In this document: positions 1 through 8,683 of the stretch, piece after piece | Numbering within the stretch: position 1 is the stretch's first letter | How the letters are laid out: each line of letters begins with the position of its first letter | Origin: Niabella soli DSM 19437 | GTDB lineage: Bacteria; Bacteroidota; Bacteroidia; Chitinophagales; Chitinophagaceae | Assembly: GCF_000243115.2 (NCBI RefSeq) | Contig: NZ_CP007035.1 | Span: 4,526,001 to 4,590,000 of the forward strand | Direction of reading: 5' to 3' | DNA length: 64,000 nucleotides | The notes under the pieces: model-generated | Databases searched by the model: none | What the model was told of the DNA's origin: nothing | Seen by the model: the letters and a program-made list of their open reading frames with translations, nothing else | Program-made: the position numbers and the translations under genes

Positions 1-900
1 ACTTTTGATACAGGTGCCGAAGGCGAATACCTTACGGACAGGCAAAGCAGTGAGGCGGCCAGCTTTATTCAACGCAATAAAAAGGCTCCTTTCTTCCTGT
101 ACCTGACCTTTTATAGTGTGCACACCCGGCTGGATGCGCCCGGGGCCCTGGTAAATAAGTACAAGGCCAAGTTCGACAAAAAGTATGGAGCGGGAAAAGC
201 GGAGGCTTTATATGGCCCGCAAAATAAACGACATGAGGCGAACCACCTGGACAATCCGTACCTGGCCGCCATGATTGAGCGGATTGATAATGGGGTGGGA
301 CTTATAATGGAAACACTAAAAAAAGAAGGCATTGATAAAAATACGATTGTATTCTTTTTTTCAGATAACGGCGGGGTGTGGAAGCTGGGCAATAACGGGA
401 TTTTACGCGCCGGAAAATCCTGGTTGTATGAAGGGGGTGTCCGGGAAAATTTATTGGCAAGATGGCCCGGTGTTATTAGACCCAATACGGTTGTGAATAC
501 ACGGGTGATGGCAACTGATTTTTACCCTACCTTCCTGGAGTTGGCTAAGACTAAAAAGAAAAAAGATATACTGCTGGATGGCAAAAGTATCCTGCCTTTG
601 CTGAAAGGGAAATCCCTGCAAGAGCCCCGGGAGCCTTTTTACTGGCATTATCCTTCTGAAACCGGCAGATGGGTGCCCCGCATGTGCAGTGCTGTTCGGG
701 ATGGCGATTATAAATTATTGTATTTCTATAAAGCCAACCGCACAGAGTTGTATAACTTAAAAGATGATCCGTCGGAGCAGAAAGATATTGCAAAAGAAAA
801 TCCTGAAAAAACAACAGCACTGAAAAGAAAGCTGGATCAGTGGTTAAAAGATGTAAATGCGGAAATGCCCGATGTAAGCGGGGCTAAACCACAGTTGTAA
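1..900 (+). CDS. Sulfatase (arylsulfatase family), C-terminal part; 5' end outside window
   Basis: This is the carboxy-terminal 299 codons of a formylglycine-dependent sulfatase, which would hydrolyse sulfate esters, probably from glycans in the periplasm. The frame is open from base 1, so the gene starts upstream of the window. The first visible residues (TFDTGAEGEYLTDRQSSEAA, then PFFLYLTFYSVHTR) match the mid-sulfatase region, followed by the conserved SDNGG motif near codon 125 and the family-typical ending ELYNLKDDPSEQKDIA. The CxPSR site that becomes formylglycine lies in the missing third, so activity cannot be judged here. The aldose epimerase gene follows after 67 bp on the same strand. 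The family is certain; the substrate is not. Confidence 0.9.
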   Translation, partial: TFDTGAEGEYLTDRQSSEAASFIQRNKKAPFFLYLTFYSVHTRLDAPGALVNKYKAKFDKKYGAGKAEALYGPQNKRHEANHLDNPYLAAMIERIDNGVGLIMETLKKEGIDKNTIVFFFSDNGGVWKLGNNGILRAGKSWLYEGGVRENLLARWPGVIRPNTVVNTRVMATDFYPTFLELAKTKKKKDILLDGKSILPLLKGKSLQEPREPFYWHYPSETGRWVPRMCSAVRDGDYKLLYFYKANRTELYNLKDDPSEQKDIAKENPEKTTALKRKLDQWLKDVNAEMPDVSGAKPQL

Positions 901-967
901 CTTATTGCAATGCTGCAAAATAAAACGGGCCCTTTTACAGTTTCTATCTATTTAAATTGCATCAGTT

Positions 968-1849
968 ATGCCGGATGTTTACGAGTTAAAAAATCAATAC
1001 ATTAATATTGCCGTTGCCAGCCATGGTGCAGAACTGCAAAGTATAACGGACGTTACCAATGGCCAGGAATATATGTGGTCCGGCGATCCGGCTGTTTGGG
1101 GAAAGCATTCTCCCGTATTGTTCCCGATTGTGGGGGCGTTAAAGGATAATACCTATTTCTTTAACGGTAAGGCCTACAACCTTAACCGGCATGGCTTCGC
1201 AAGGGACATGGATTTTTCATTATCGGACCGGCAGCCGGATCAGTTGGTTTTTTCACTGAAGAGTTCGGCGGCTACGTTAAAAAATTACCCGTTCCCTTTT
1301 GAATTAACTATAAGCTACCGGCTCAGTGAAAAATCAGTGCAGGTTACTTATGCTGTAAAGAACTCCGGAGACGGGGATATGTGGTTTTCAATTGGCGGGC
1401 ACCCGGCCTTTAAACTGCCGCTCTTTACTGGTGATGCTTATGTCGAATATCATCTTGAATTTGAACAGCCGGAAACAACAGGGAGATGGCCTATAGCAGC
1501 GGGAGGGCTCATTGCTGCGATGCCGGCTCCTTTTTTAGAAAATAAACAGCGGCTGGACCTTGATAAAAGTTTATTTGCAAAAGATGCACTGGTGTTGAAG
1601 CACCTGCGATCTGAGCAGATAGCCGTTGTTTCCAACAAAACAGGCAAAGGTTTTTTATTTTCCTGGAAGGACTTTCCTTTTTTTGGGATCTGGGCCGCTT
1701 CCGGAGCGGATTTTATTTGCCTGGAACCCTGGTGCGGCATTGCAGACGGTGTCAATTCCAGCCAGGATATTACACAGAAAGAAGGGATCAACCGTTTGGC
1801 ACCCGGTAAACATTTTGAGCGTAGCTGGGCGGTAACGATCAATAATTGA
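968..1849 (+). CDS. Aldose 1-epimerase family protein (LacX-like mutarotase)
   Basis: A 293-residue galactose-mutarotase-fold protein that would interconvert alpha and beta anomers of a hexose or hexose phosphate in the cytoplasm. Features seen are the N-terminal SHGAELQSI, the NRHGF motif near residue 76, GGHPAFKLPL near residue 142 (the two histidines are the usual catalytic and binding pair) and CLEPWCG near residue 258, which supplies the usual glutamate. There is no signal peptide, and the length is normal for the LacX-like branch. It follows the sulfatase by 67 bp and may be co-transcribed. Which sugar it handles cannot be told from sequence. Confidence 0.9.
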   Translation: MPDVYELKNQYINIAVASHGAELQSITDVTNGQEYMWSGDPAVWGKHSPVLFPIVGALKDNTYFFNGKAYNLNRHGFARDMDFSLSDRQPDQLVFSLKSSAATLKNYPFPFELTISYRLSEKSVQVTYAVKNSGDGDMWFSIGGHPAFKLPLFTGDAYVEYHLEFEQPETTGRWPIAAGGLIAAMPAPFLENKQRLDLDKSLFAKDALVLKHLRSEQIAVVSNKTGKGFLFSWKDFPFFGIWAASGADFICLEPWCGIADGVNSSQDITQKEGINRLAPGKHFERSWAVTINN

Positions 1850-2364
1850 AGCAGCAGTTGAGGTCGTTATGCTTATAGTTTGGCAAAGCGCGGCGACGAT
1901 AAGCTCAATCGATAAAAACAAAACCTTTCTGTGGCCCGTTGATCTGCGCAGCTCGTTCGTACAACACTCATCCGCGAAAATCTGCGGAGAACTTATGCCA
2001 AGTCTGCAAAATCGAAAGAACCTTTCTCGCCGGATTCCGGTAGCTGCTGCCCTGTGTGCTGCAGTACAAGAGTGCGACGCAACGAAGCTGATAGAAGTAT
2101 TGCTGCCGGGCCCATAACAAAAACAGCCGTTTACGGGCGTTTGACAAATTCACTCTTAATGAAGCAACGTTATATTCAAACGGAGCGGCTATGGCTCCAG
2201 AGGGCCCTGTGTTTATAGGATCGTTGTTATGAATCGCATCGGCCCCGGCAGGAGGCCGCGTGAACACGGGGGCGTACTACGGAGCCCAATCCCTCCCTTG
2301 CATATTTTCTATAAACACGTCGCTCCTGTCGGAGCTGAAGCGGTAAATTTGTTATACCTCCCCG
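1850..2364. repeat. Gene-free stretch with dispersed REP-like repeats
   Basis: No credible gene lies in this stretch. It holds one copy (2056-2094) of a dispersed element beginning GTGCTGCAG and ending CAACGAAGCTGATAG; related copies lie at 50103-50139 and, inverted, at 44430-44466. A second element is bounded by GTGTTTATAG (about 2209-2218) and its inverted copy CTATAAACAC (about 2309-2318), with small GGAGC/GCTCC stems inside and beside it. This looks like an accumulation of non-coding REP-type elements upstream of the TonB receptor gene. Confidence 0.6.
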
Positions 2365-2395
2365 TTTACCGATAACCCAATGTTCCCTATTTTTG
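2365..2395 (+). promoter_or_regulatory. Bacteroidota-type promoter of the TonB receptor gene
   Basis: TTTA at 2365-2368, a 19-bp spacer, then TATTTTTG at 2388-2395. This fits the Bacteroidota housekeeping consensus TTTG-N19-TAnnTTTG with one mismatch in the -33 box. It lies 22 bp before the ATG chosen for the receptor gene. Confidence 0.55.
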
Positions 2396-2417
2396 TTAGA
2401 TTGAGTTGTCTACGTTG

Positions 2418-4742
2418 ATGATGAAACGATTTATTGTGATTACCATATCGCTCCTGAGTGTATTTGCTGCGGCCGCGCAGGAAAAATATACGCTTAGCGG
2501 TACCATAAGAACAGCTAAAGCCGGCGAAACCGTTATTGGCGCAAGCATTTCCGTAGACAGTGCCGGTGCGAACACCGTTTCCAACGAATACGGATTTTAT
2601 TCGCTCACGCTTCCCAAAGGAAATTATGTGATTACCTATTCCGCCGTGGGATTTGAAAGTGTTACTGATACGATCCATTTAAATAGTAATAAAGTGCAAC
2701 CGGTTGTATTGGCAGATCACGTGGTAGATCTGGAAGCCGTAACCGTAGCCACCAATACTAAAGGAAGAACGATCTCCGGAACCCAAATGGGCGTGGAACA
2801 TCTGAATATGAAAGAAGTAAACACCATTCCGATGCTGCTGGGGGAGCGGGATATTTTAAAAGCGATCCAGCTATTGCCGGGAATAAAATCAGCAGGGGAT
2901 GGTAACAGCGGGTTTTATGTAAGGGGCGGATCAACGGATCAGAACCTGATCCTGCTGGATGAAGCAAACGTGTACAATGCGTCGCATCTTATGGGTTTTT
3001 TTTCAACATTCAATTCGGACATCGTAAAGGATGTAACCATTTATAAAGGCGGCATGCCGGCCCAGTATGGCGGCCGTTTATCTTCGGTGCTGGATGTAAA
3101 GATGAATGAAGGCAACAACCAGCATTATGTGGTGAGCGGCGGGATAGGCCTCATCTCCGCCAAATTAAACGTGGAAGGCCCGATACAACAGGATAAATCA
3201 TCATTTCTTGTTTCAGGAAGAAGGTCCTATGCCGACCTGTTTTTACCCCTCCTGGGCGATTCTGCCAATAAAGGCACCCGCCTCTACTTTTATGATCTGA
3301 ATACAAAAATGAATTATATCCTTGGGAAAAAAGACCGGTTGTATCTTTCCGCTTACCTGGGCAGGGATGTGCTGAAACTGGAGAAACAATTTGGACTGGA
3401 TTGGGGCAACAAGACTGGTACGCTGCGGTGGAATCATATTTTTAATGACCGTGTATTTTCCAATACCTCCCTTATCTATAGTAATTTTAATTATAATATT
3501 GCTATTGACAACCCCAATAATAACCTCAATATTTTTTCCCAGATCAAGGACCTGAATTTAAAAGAAGAAATACAGTGGTATGCGGGAAGCGCACATGCAC
3601 TGCGTTTAGGGTTCAACTCCATTTATCATACCATTACTCCTGGCGAAATAACCAGTTCAGGAAAAGAAAGTTATAATGATTTGATATTACAGAACCGCTA
3701 CGCATGGGAAAATGCAGCTTTTGCTACGGATACCTGGAAAATGTCAAACAGCTTTAGCCTGACCTATGGTTTGCGGGTATCCTCTTTTGCCATTATGGGG
3801 CCTGGAGATTACTACCGCCTGGACGCCGAGGGTAATGTTAAAGACACACTCCGGTACAAAAAAGGTGACCTGGTGGAAAACTATTGGAACCTGGAACCCC
3901 GTCTGGCGGCGGGTTTTAAGCTGAGCAGCACTGCATCAATAAAAATTTCCTATGCAAGGAACGCCCAAAATATGCACCTGATCTCTAACTCAGCAACTAA
4001 TGTGCCTACGGATAAATGGATCGCCAGCACCAATAATATAAAACCGGAGATAGCGGATATCTACTCGGCGGGCTGGTATAAAAATATGGGGAATAATGTG
4101 TATGAGCTTACCGTGGAGTCCTATTACAAATGGCTGCAGCACCAGATCGATTACCGGACCGGAGCAGATGTTTATACCAACAATGCCATTGAATCGCAAT
4201 TATTAACCGGCATCGGCAGGGCTTACGGAATTGAATTTTTGATGAAGAAGAAACGAGGAAAACTAACGGGCTGGCTGGGCTATACGCTTTCCAAATCTGA
4301 ACGGAAAATTGACGGTATTAATGATGGCGAATGGTACAATGCCCGGCAGGATCGCACGCACGATATTGCGGTAGTGGCCAATTACCAGGTAAGCAAAAAA
4401 TGGAATTTGTCTGCCAACTGGGTATATTACACCGGGGATGCCGTAACGTTTCCTGCCGGAAAATATGTGATCGACAAGCAGATCGCTTTTTATTACACGA
4501 AACGGAATGCCTACCGGATGCCCGCCTATCACCGGCTCGATCTGGGCGCCACCTTGCAGTTAAAAACAAGGCACAGGGGCTTTTCTTCAGAGCTGGCGTT
4601 TAGCTTATATAATGCTTACGGCAGACAGAACGCCTTTGTAATTACCTTTCAACAAAGCGATACCAATCCGGATGTTACCGAAATCGTTAAAACATCGCTG
4701 TTTCGTTTTGTGCCATCGGTATCCTATCATTTTAAATTTTAA
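2418..4742 (+). CDS. TonB-dependent receptor with carboxypeptidase-regulatory-like N-terminal domain
   Basis: An outer-membrane active transporter of about 774 residues. The chosen ATG gives MMKRFIVITISLLSVFAAAA, a clean signal peptide cut before the QEKYTLSG start of the mature protein; a TTG four codons upstream is less likely. Order of parts: a CarboxypepD_reg-like beta-sandwich (about residues 20-105), a plug with FYVRGGSTDQNLILLDE near 165-185 and IYKGGMPAQYGGRLSSVLDV near 210-230, then a 22-strand barrel ending in the aromatic SYHFKF expected for outer-membrane insertion. There is no STN domain, so it is not expected to signal to a FecR. The DUF4249 lipoprotein gene starts 4 bp after the stop, the usual partner arrangement. 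The ligand is unknown. Confidence 0.92.
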   Translation: MMKRFIVITISLLSVFAAAAQEKYTLSGTIRTAKAGETVIGASISVDSAGANTVSNEYGFYSLTLPKGNYVITYSAVGFESVTDTIHLNSNKVQPVVLADHVVDLEAVTVATNTKGRTISGTQMGVEHLNMKEVNTIPMLLGERDILKAIQLLPGIKSAGDGNSGFYVRGGSTDQNLILLDEANVYNASHLMGFFSTFNSDIVKDVTIYKGGMPAQYGGRLSSVLDVKMNEGNNQHYVVSGGIGLISAKLNVEGPIQQDKSSFLVSGRRSYADLFLPLLGDSANKGTRLYFYDLNTKMNYILGKKDRLYLSAYLGRDVLKLEKQFGLDWGNKTGTLRWNHIFNDRVFSNTSLIYSNFNYNIAIDNPNNNLNIFSQIKDLNLKEEIQWYAGSAHALRLGFNSIYHTITPGEITSSGKESYNDLILQNRYAWENAAFATDTWKMSNSFSLTYGLRVSSFAIMGPGDYYRLDAEGNVKDTLRYKKGDLVENYWNLEPRLAAGFKLSSTASIKISYARNAQNMHLISNSATNVPTDKWIASTNNIKPEIADIYSAGWYKNMGNNVYELTVESYYKWLQHQIDYRTGADVYTNNAIESQLLTGIGRAYGIEFLMKKKRGKLTGWLGYTLSKSERKIDGINDGEWYNARQDRTHDIAVVANYQVSKKWNLSANWVYYTGDAVTFPAGKYVIDKQIAFYYTKRNAYRMPAYHRLDLGATLQLKTRHRGFSSELAFSLYNAYGRQNAFVITFQQSDTNPDVTEIVKTSLFRFVPSVSYHFKF

Positions 4743-4746
4743 GAAA

Positions 4747-5550
4747 ATGAAACGATTCAAAAGAAACTTGTTACTGCTGATCGTTTTAGGGGCAATGAGT
4801 GCAGGCTGCCAAAAAGTTATTCATCTTTCTATTGAGGGCGTTGCTAAAAAATATGTTATCGAAGCAACGGTTGCTGATAATACTGATTTCTACAATGTCA
4901 TTATTTCACAAACGCTCAATATTGCAGATTCCAATCTTTTTAGGGGCGTCCCTAATGCGTTGGTAACGATTAGCGAAGACGGCAAGACCCCCGTACCGCT
5001 TGCGGATAAAGGGAATGGGATCTATCATGCCAATGTAAGCGGCCGCCCGGGGCATACGTATAATCTTGTGGTTAAGGTTGACGGACAGGTATTTACGGCA
5101 AGTTCCACCATGCCTGTAAAAGTTCCGCTGGATTCCGTTTATATCAATGAGCGGCCGTTTTTGGGACGCATGCAAAAAATTGCGGCAGTTGCTTTTACTG
5201 ACCCTCCGGGGGAAGGCAATGCCTATCGCTTTACGCAATATGTGAACGACCGGAAAGAAATTACCATTTTTGTAACCAATGATAAGCTGTTTGACGGCCG
5301 GAGCGTATCCTACGAACTGCTGGTTTTTTCCAGTGACGAGGAGTCGGATCTGAAAACCGGCGATCATCTGAAAGTGGAGATGCGCTGCATCAGTATGGAT
5401 AATTATATGTATTGGTACAGCCTTTCGCAAAGCGCATTAGGGCAGAACCAAAGCGCATCCCCGGGCAACCCTGTTACGAATATAACGGGAGGGGCGCTGG
5501 GCCATTTCAGCGCAAACACCTATGCCACCAAAACAATAATTGTACGTTAA
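4747..5550 (+). CDS. DUF4249 family outer-membrane lipoprotein
   Basis: A lipoprotein of 267 residues. The ATG at 4747 is chosen because it is followed by a lipoprotein signal peptide ending in the lipobox MSAGC and it sits 4 bp after the receptor stop; a longer reading frame upstream overlaps the receptor and is rejected. The mature part (beginning QKVIHLSIEG, then KYVIEATVAD) is beta-rich and matches the DUF4249 family, which is routinely encoded next to TonB-dependent receptors of the preceding type. It probably forms a surface-exposed or periplasmic accessory to that receptor. No enzymatic residues are evident and its molecular role is not established. Confidence 0.8.
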   Translation: MKRFKRNLLLLIVLGAMSAGCQKVIHLSIEGVAKKYVIEATVADNTDFYNVIISQTLNIADSNLFRGVPNALVTISEDGKTPVPLADKGNGIYHANVSGRPGHTYNLVVKVDGQVFTASSTMPVKVPLDSVYINERPFLGRMQKIAAVAFTDPPGEGNAYRFTQYVNDRKEITIFVTNDKLFDGRSVSYELLVFSSDEESDLKTGDHLKVEMRCISMDNYMYWYSLSQSALGQNQSASPGNPVTNITGGALGHFSANTYATKTIIVR

Positions 5551-5559
5551 CTTTATAAG

Positions 5560-5976
5560 ATGAATCCAACACATATTGAACATATCGGCCTTGCCGTAAA
5601 AAATCTGGAGGAGAGCATCCGCTATTGGGAAACGATTTTTGGACTAAAATGTTACCGTGTGGAGGAAGTGGCGGATCAAAAAGTGCGCACAGCATTTTTC
5701 CGGGTAGGCGCTACAAAAATTGAGCTGCTGGAATCCACGGATCCCGCTGGCCCCATTGGAAAGTTTATTGAAAAACGAGGCGAGGGGATGCACCATATTG
5801 CCTTTGCGGTTAATGATGTAAAGGAGGCGCTGGCAGATGCGACGGAGAAAAATATAGCCGTAATTGATCAAGTGCCCCGTTCGGGTGCGGAAGGATTAGA
5901 GATCGCGTTTCTTGATCCGCGCGCTACTTATGGCGTGCTTACCGAGTTATGCTCAACACCCCAATCCGAAAAATGA
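5560..5976 (+). CDS. mce: Methylmalonyl-CoA epimerase
   Basis: A 138-residue enzyme of the vicinal-oxygen-chelate fold that interconverts (2R)- and (2S)-methylmalonyl-CoA, linking propionyl-CoA metabolism to succinyl-CoA. Two VOC half-repeats are visible: HIGLAVKNLEESIRYWETIF (from residue 8) and HHIAFAVNDVKEAL (from residue 78). The metal ligands His in HIGLAV, His in MHHIAF and Glu in VLTELC near the C-terminus are in place. Length is normal. It sits 9 bp after the DUF4249 gene and overlaps the most upstream possible start of the next gene, so it is probably co-transcribed although unrelated in function. Confidence 0.93.
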   Translation: MNPTHIEHIGLAVKNLEESIRYWETIFGLKCYRVEEVADQKVRTAFFRVGATKIELLESTDPAGPIGKFIEKRGEGMHHIAFAVNDVKEALADATEKNIAVIDQVPRSGAEGLEIAFLDPRATYGVLTELCSTPQSEK

Positions 5977-5987
5977 TTCCTATGCAA

Positions 5988-7064
5988 ATGAAACGGTTGT
6001 TTTTTTTCCTGGCATTTACCTGGATTGTTTCCGGGGGGAACGCCCAGAAAATGGATTATGCGCAAGAGTACCGGCAATTGAGCGATAGCATTCAACGCTA
6101 TTTTTATAAGGCAGGAAATGATTTTTATAAGGAACAGCTACCGGCAGCGCCTAATGAACGGCAGGCTTCTTACCTATGGCCCCTTTGTGCCTTGTTTGAA
6201 GCCTACCAGGTGGGGGGAGCGCTCAACGGCGACTTTAAGAACTTTGACCATGTTGCAACCATAATAAAAAAATATCACACGGATAAATCTCCGGCACCCG
6301 GCTTCGCCTCCTTCCCGCCGGTATATGGCGGTGGCGACCGGTTTTATGATGACAACCAATGGATCGGCATTACCGCGATGAATCAATACGGGCGCACCCA
6401 TGATAAAACCTGGCTGGCGCTGGGGGCGGAGATCTATAATTTTATGATGACCGGTGCTGATACGGTTTCCGGCGGCGGATTGTACTGGCAGGAGGGCGTT
6501 AAAAAAACAAAAAATACCTGCAGCAACGGACCGGGGATATTGCTGGCCCTGCAATTATATAATGCTACGAAAGACCAAAAATATCTGAATACCGCAATGG
6601 GGTTATATACATGGGTAACTACCCGTTTAATATCGCCGGAAGGCCTGTTTTACGATAACCTGCGGATGAAAGACGGTACTATTGATACACATTTGTATTC
6701 TTATAATACGGGAACGATGCTGCAGGCGGCTATTTTCCTGTATGAGATCACCAAGGACGAAAAATATCTTCGGGAAGCGAAGAAGACGGCAAATGCTGCC
6801 GCTTCCTATTTTTTAGCCGAAGGAAAATTCCGGGATAACTATTGGTTTAACGCTGTATTGCTGCGGGCATTGGAGCAGTTGCTGCAATATGATAAGAATA
6901 CCTGGTACCTGCAGCTTTTTCAGAAAGCGGTGAACCGGGCGGCGGCAGAAAAGGATATACATGGTTTTTGGGGAGCCGCCACAACGAAAAACCTGGTGCC
7001 CCAGGGCGGCATGCTCGAAATACTGGGCCGGCTGGCCCTGCTCCGCAAACAGGGAGTATTATAA
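5988..7064 (+). CDS. Glycoside hydrolase family 76 protein (alpha-1,6-mannanase type)
   Basis: A secreted (alpha/alpha)6-barrel glycosidase of about 358 residues; characterised GH76 enzymes cut alpha-1,6-mannan. The start at 5988 gives the signal peptide MKRLFFFLAFTWIVSGGNAQ; in-frame ATGs at 5949, 5973 and 5982 would only lengthen the N-terminus, and the one at 5973 overlaps the mce stop as ATGA. The family's paired catalytic aspartates are visible in GGDRFYDDNQWIGI near residue 117. Further GH76 features include GGGLYWQEGVKKTKNTCSNG and SYNTGTMLQAAIFLY. No SusCD pair adjoins it, so it may act as an isolated mannan-trimming enzyme. Confidence 0.88.
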   Translation: MKRLFFFLAFTWIVSGGNAQKMDYAQEYRQLSDSIQRYFYKAGNDFYKEQLPAAPNERQASYLWPLCALFEAYQVGGALNGDFKNFDHVATIIKKYHTDKSPAPGFASFPPVYGGGDRFYDDNQWIGITAMNQYGRTHDKTWLALGAEIYNFMMTGADTVSGGGLYWQEGVKKTKNTCSNGPGILLALQLYNATKDQKYLNTAMGLYTWVTTRLISPEGLFYDNLRMKDGTIDTHLYSYNTGTMLQAAIFLYEITKDEKYLREAKKTANAAASYFLAEGKFRDNYWFNAVLLRALEQLLQYDKNTWYLQLFQKAVNRAAAEKDIHGFWGAATTKNLVPQGGMLEILGRLALLRKQGVL

Positions 7065-7082
7065 TAAATGTTGTTTTTTTCT

Positions 7083-7148
7083 CTCACAGATTTCGCAGAT
7101 TTACACAGATTTTAAAAAGCGTTCTGTGAAAATCCGTGCTCCTGTGAG
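7083..7148. repeat. Dispersed CTCACAGATT...CTGTGAG inverted-repeat element, copy 1
   Basis: The left arm begins CTCACAGATTTCGCAGATTT and is followed by an ACACAGATTTT word. The right arm, TCTGTGAAAATCCGTG then CCTGTGAG, is its imperfect inverted copy. The same architecture recurs at 41684-41759 and 63881-63949. It lies just downstream of the GH76 gene and abuts the tandem array. Confidence 0.65.
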
Positions 7149-7160
7149 ATCCTTTAGCAC

Positions 7161-7535
7161 TTTTGAAAGCAATCCGCTGCGCCGTTGCTCCGCTGCGTTC
7201 GCCGCGAGAAATTTAAGCGTGAAAGCATCTGTGAAAATACGTGCAATCCGTGAGCCTCTTTAGCGCTTTTGAAAGCAATCCGCCGCGCCGTTGCTCCGCT
7301 GCGTTCGCCGCGAGAAATTTAAGCGTGAAAGCATCGGTGAAAATCCGTGCAATCTCCTGTGAGTCCTTTTAGCGCTTTTGAAAGCAATCCGCCGCGCCGT
7401 TGCTCCGCTGCGTTCGCCGCGAGAAATTTAAGCGTGAAAGCATCTGTGAAAATACGTGCAATCCGTGAGCCTCTTTAGCACTTTTGAAAGCAATCCGCTG
7501 CGCCGTTGCTCCGCCGTTTTCGCCGCGAGAAATCT
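7161..7535. repeat. Tandem repeat, about 106-bp unit, four copies (last one partial)
   Basis: Units begin at 7161, 7267, 7376 and 7482, each with TTTTGAAAGCAATCCGC, so the periods are 106, 109 and 106 bp. Units continue with a GC-rich segment (CGCCGTTGCTCCGCTGCGTT) and an AAATTTAAGCGTGAAAGCAT segment, and end with a copy of the CTGTGAAAATnCGTG arm found in the neighbouring dispersed repeat. The units are nearly identical. The array fills most of a 599-bp gap between the GH76 and deacetylase genes and encodes no convincing protein. Confidence 0.9.
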
Positions 7536-7663
7536 AACCACAAAGAAGTTTGTAAGAAAACAAAAAATACGATGCGTAATAATGCTGTAGGATAGCTTTA
7601 TATTTGCAGTGGAAAAGCACAGGCAGGTGTTTGTTTTGTGGCTAACCAGACAGAAAATTGATT

Positions 7664-8563
7664 ATGAAAAATTATTTGATGCGCCCGTATTCCGGAGCTG
7701 CACGTTTTGTCACTTTTGTTTTTATTCTTTTGGGTTGGTGCGCGTGTAACCCTTCGGGCAATACTGATACAACCAATCAGGCGGCCACTGCTGATACGGC
7801 AGTCGTTCAGGCGGCTCCGGCGGATTCATTACGGGAAGCCCTGGCAGATACCCTGCCACCCTCAAATAAAAAAAGGATATATCTTACTTTTGATGATGGC
7901 CCCAACCTGGGTACGAAGAATTTGCTCACTATCCTGCAAGACGAAAAAGTGCCTGCAACCATGTTCCTTATCGGCTTGCATACCGGCGCCAGCCCCGAAC
8001 AGAAACTGATGTGGAATAAATTGCAGACCTTTCCGGGAATAGAATTGTGCAACCATAGCTATTCTCATGCCTGGCGGAATAAATTTACCCCCTTTTATCA
8101 GCATGCTGATTCGGTAATTGCAGACTTTAACCACGCGGAAACATTGATGGCATTGAAGGCGCCCATAGCCCGTACGCCCGGAAGGAATGCCTGGCGGATC
8201 GATAGCATTACCCGCACAGATCTGCTCAAAAACAAAAAAACCATTGATACATTGCAATCAAAAGGAGGGTATGTGCTTATTGGGTGGGACCTGGAGTGGA
8301 TGTTTAATCACCGGAATAACCAGGCCGTTCAGACCGCGGACCAGCTATACGCCCAGGTGAATCATTTATTTGGTAGCAATAAAACCCTGATCCCCAATAA
8401 CCTGGTGATCCTGGCGCATGATCAGATGTGGCGGACATCTGTAGATTCACTGCGGTTAGTGGATTTTATCCGCAAACTGAAAGCAAGCCCTGACTATGAA
8501 TTAGCGCTGATCAGCAATTACCCGGGCGTGAGGCGCGCACTTTTGAAAGGCAAAGGGATATAA
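7664..8563 (+). CDS. Polysaccharide deacetylase (NodB homology domain), membrane-anchored
   Basis: A 299-residue carbohydrate esterase family 4 type protein that would remove N- or O-acetyl groups from a polysaccharide such as peptidoglycan or chitin oligomers. The ATG at 7664 gives a hydrophobic N-terminus ending in GWCACNPSG, which looks like a somewhat atypical lipoprotein signal. NodB motifs are present: TFDDGPN (motif 1, near residue 74), NHSYSHAW with the HxxxH metal pair (motif 2, near residue 130), ARTPGRNAWR (motif 3) and ILAHDQMW (motif 5). The catalytic aspartates and histidines are therefore intact. The gene stands alone, after the repeat array. Confidence 0.9.
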   Translation: MKNYLMRPYSGAARFVTFVFILLGWCACNPSGNTDTTNQAATADTAVVQAAPADSLREALADTLPPSNKKRIYLTFDDGPNLGTKNLLTILQDEKVPATMFLIGLHTGASPEQKLMWNKLQTFPGIELCNHSYSHAWRNKFTPFYQHADSVIADFNHAETLMALKAPIARTPGRNAWRIDSITRTDLLKNKKTIDTLQSKGGYVLIGWDLEWMFNHRNNQAVQTADQLYAQVNHLFGSNKTLIPNNLVILAHDQMWRTSVDSLRLVDFIRKLKASPDYELALISNYPGVRRALLKGKGI

Positions 8564-8683
8564 AGTTTTTCATTAGCGAACGTTCGGCATCCACTGTTGG
8601 GCGTTCAGCATTTTGCATTTCGCATTGGGCGTTCAGCATTCCGCTGTTTTTCTATAAATTCGTTTGTTATAACAAGTTAACAA

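Noticed and set aside
1869-2267. ORFs of 82 and 99 codons on both strands before the TonB receptor
   Set aside because: They coincide with repeat elements and read as composition-driven open frames.
4672-4746. Longer N-terminus for the DUF4249 lipoprotein
   Set aside because: It would overlap the receptor gene and bury the lipoprotein signal peptide; the ATG at 4747 gives a proper lipobox.
7161-7535. CRISPR array
   Set aside because: The whole 106-bp unit is conserved, so there are no variable spacers, and no cas gene is in the window.
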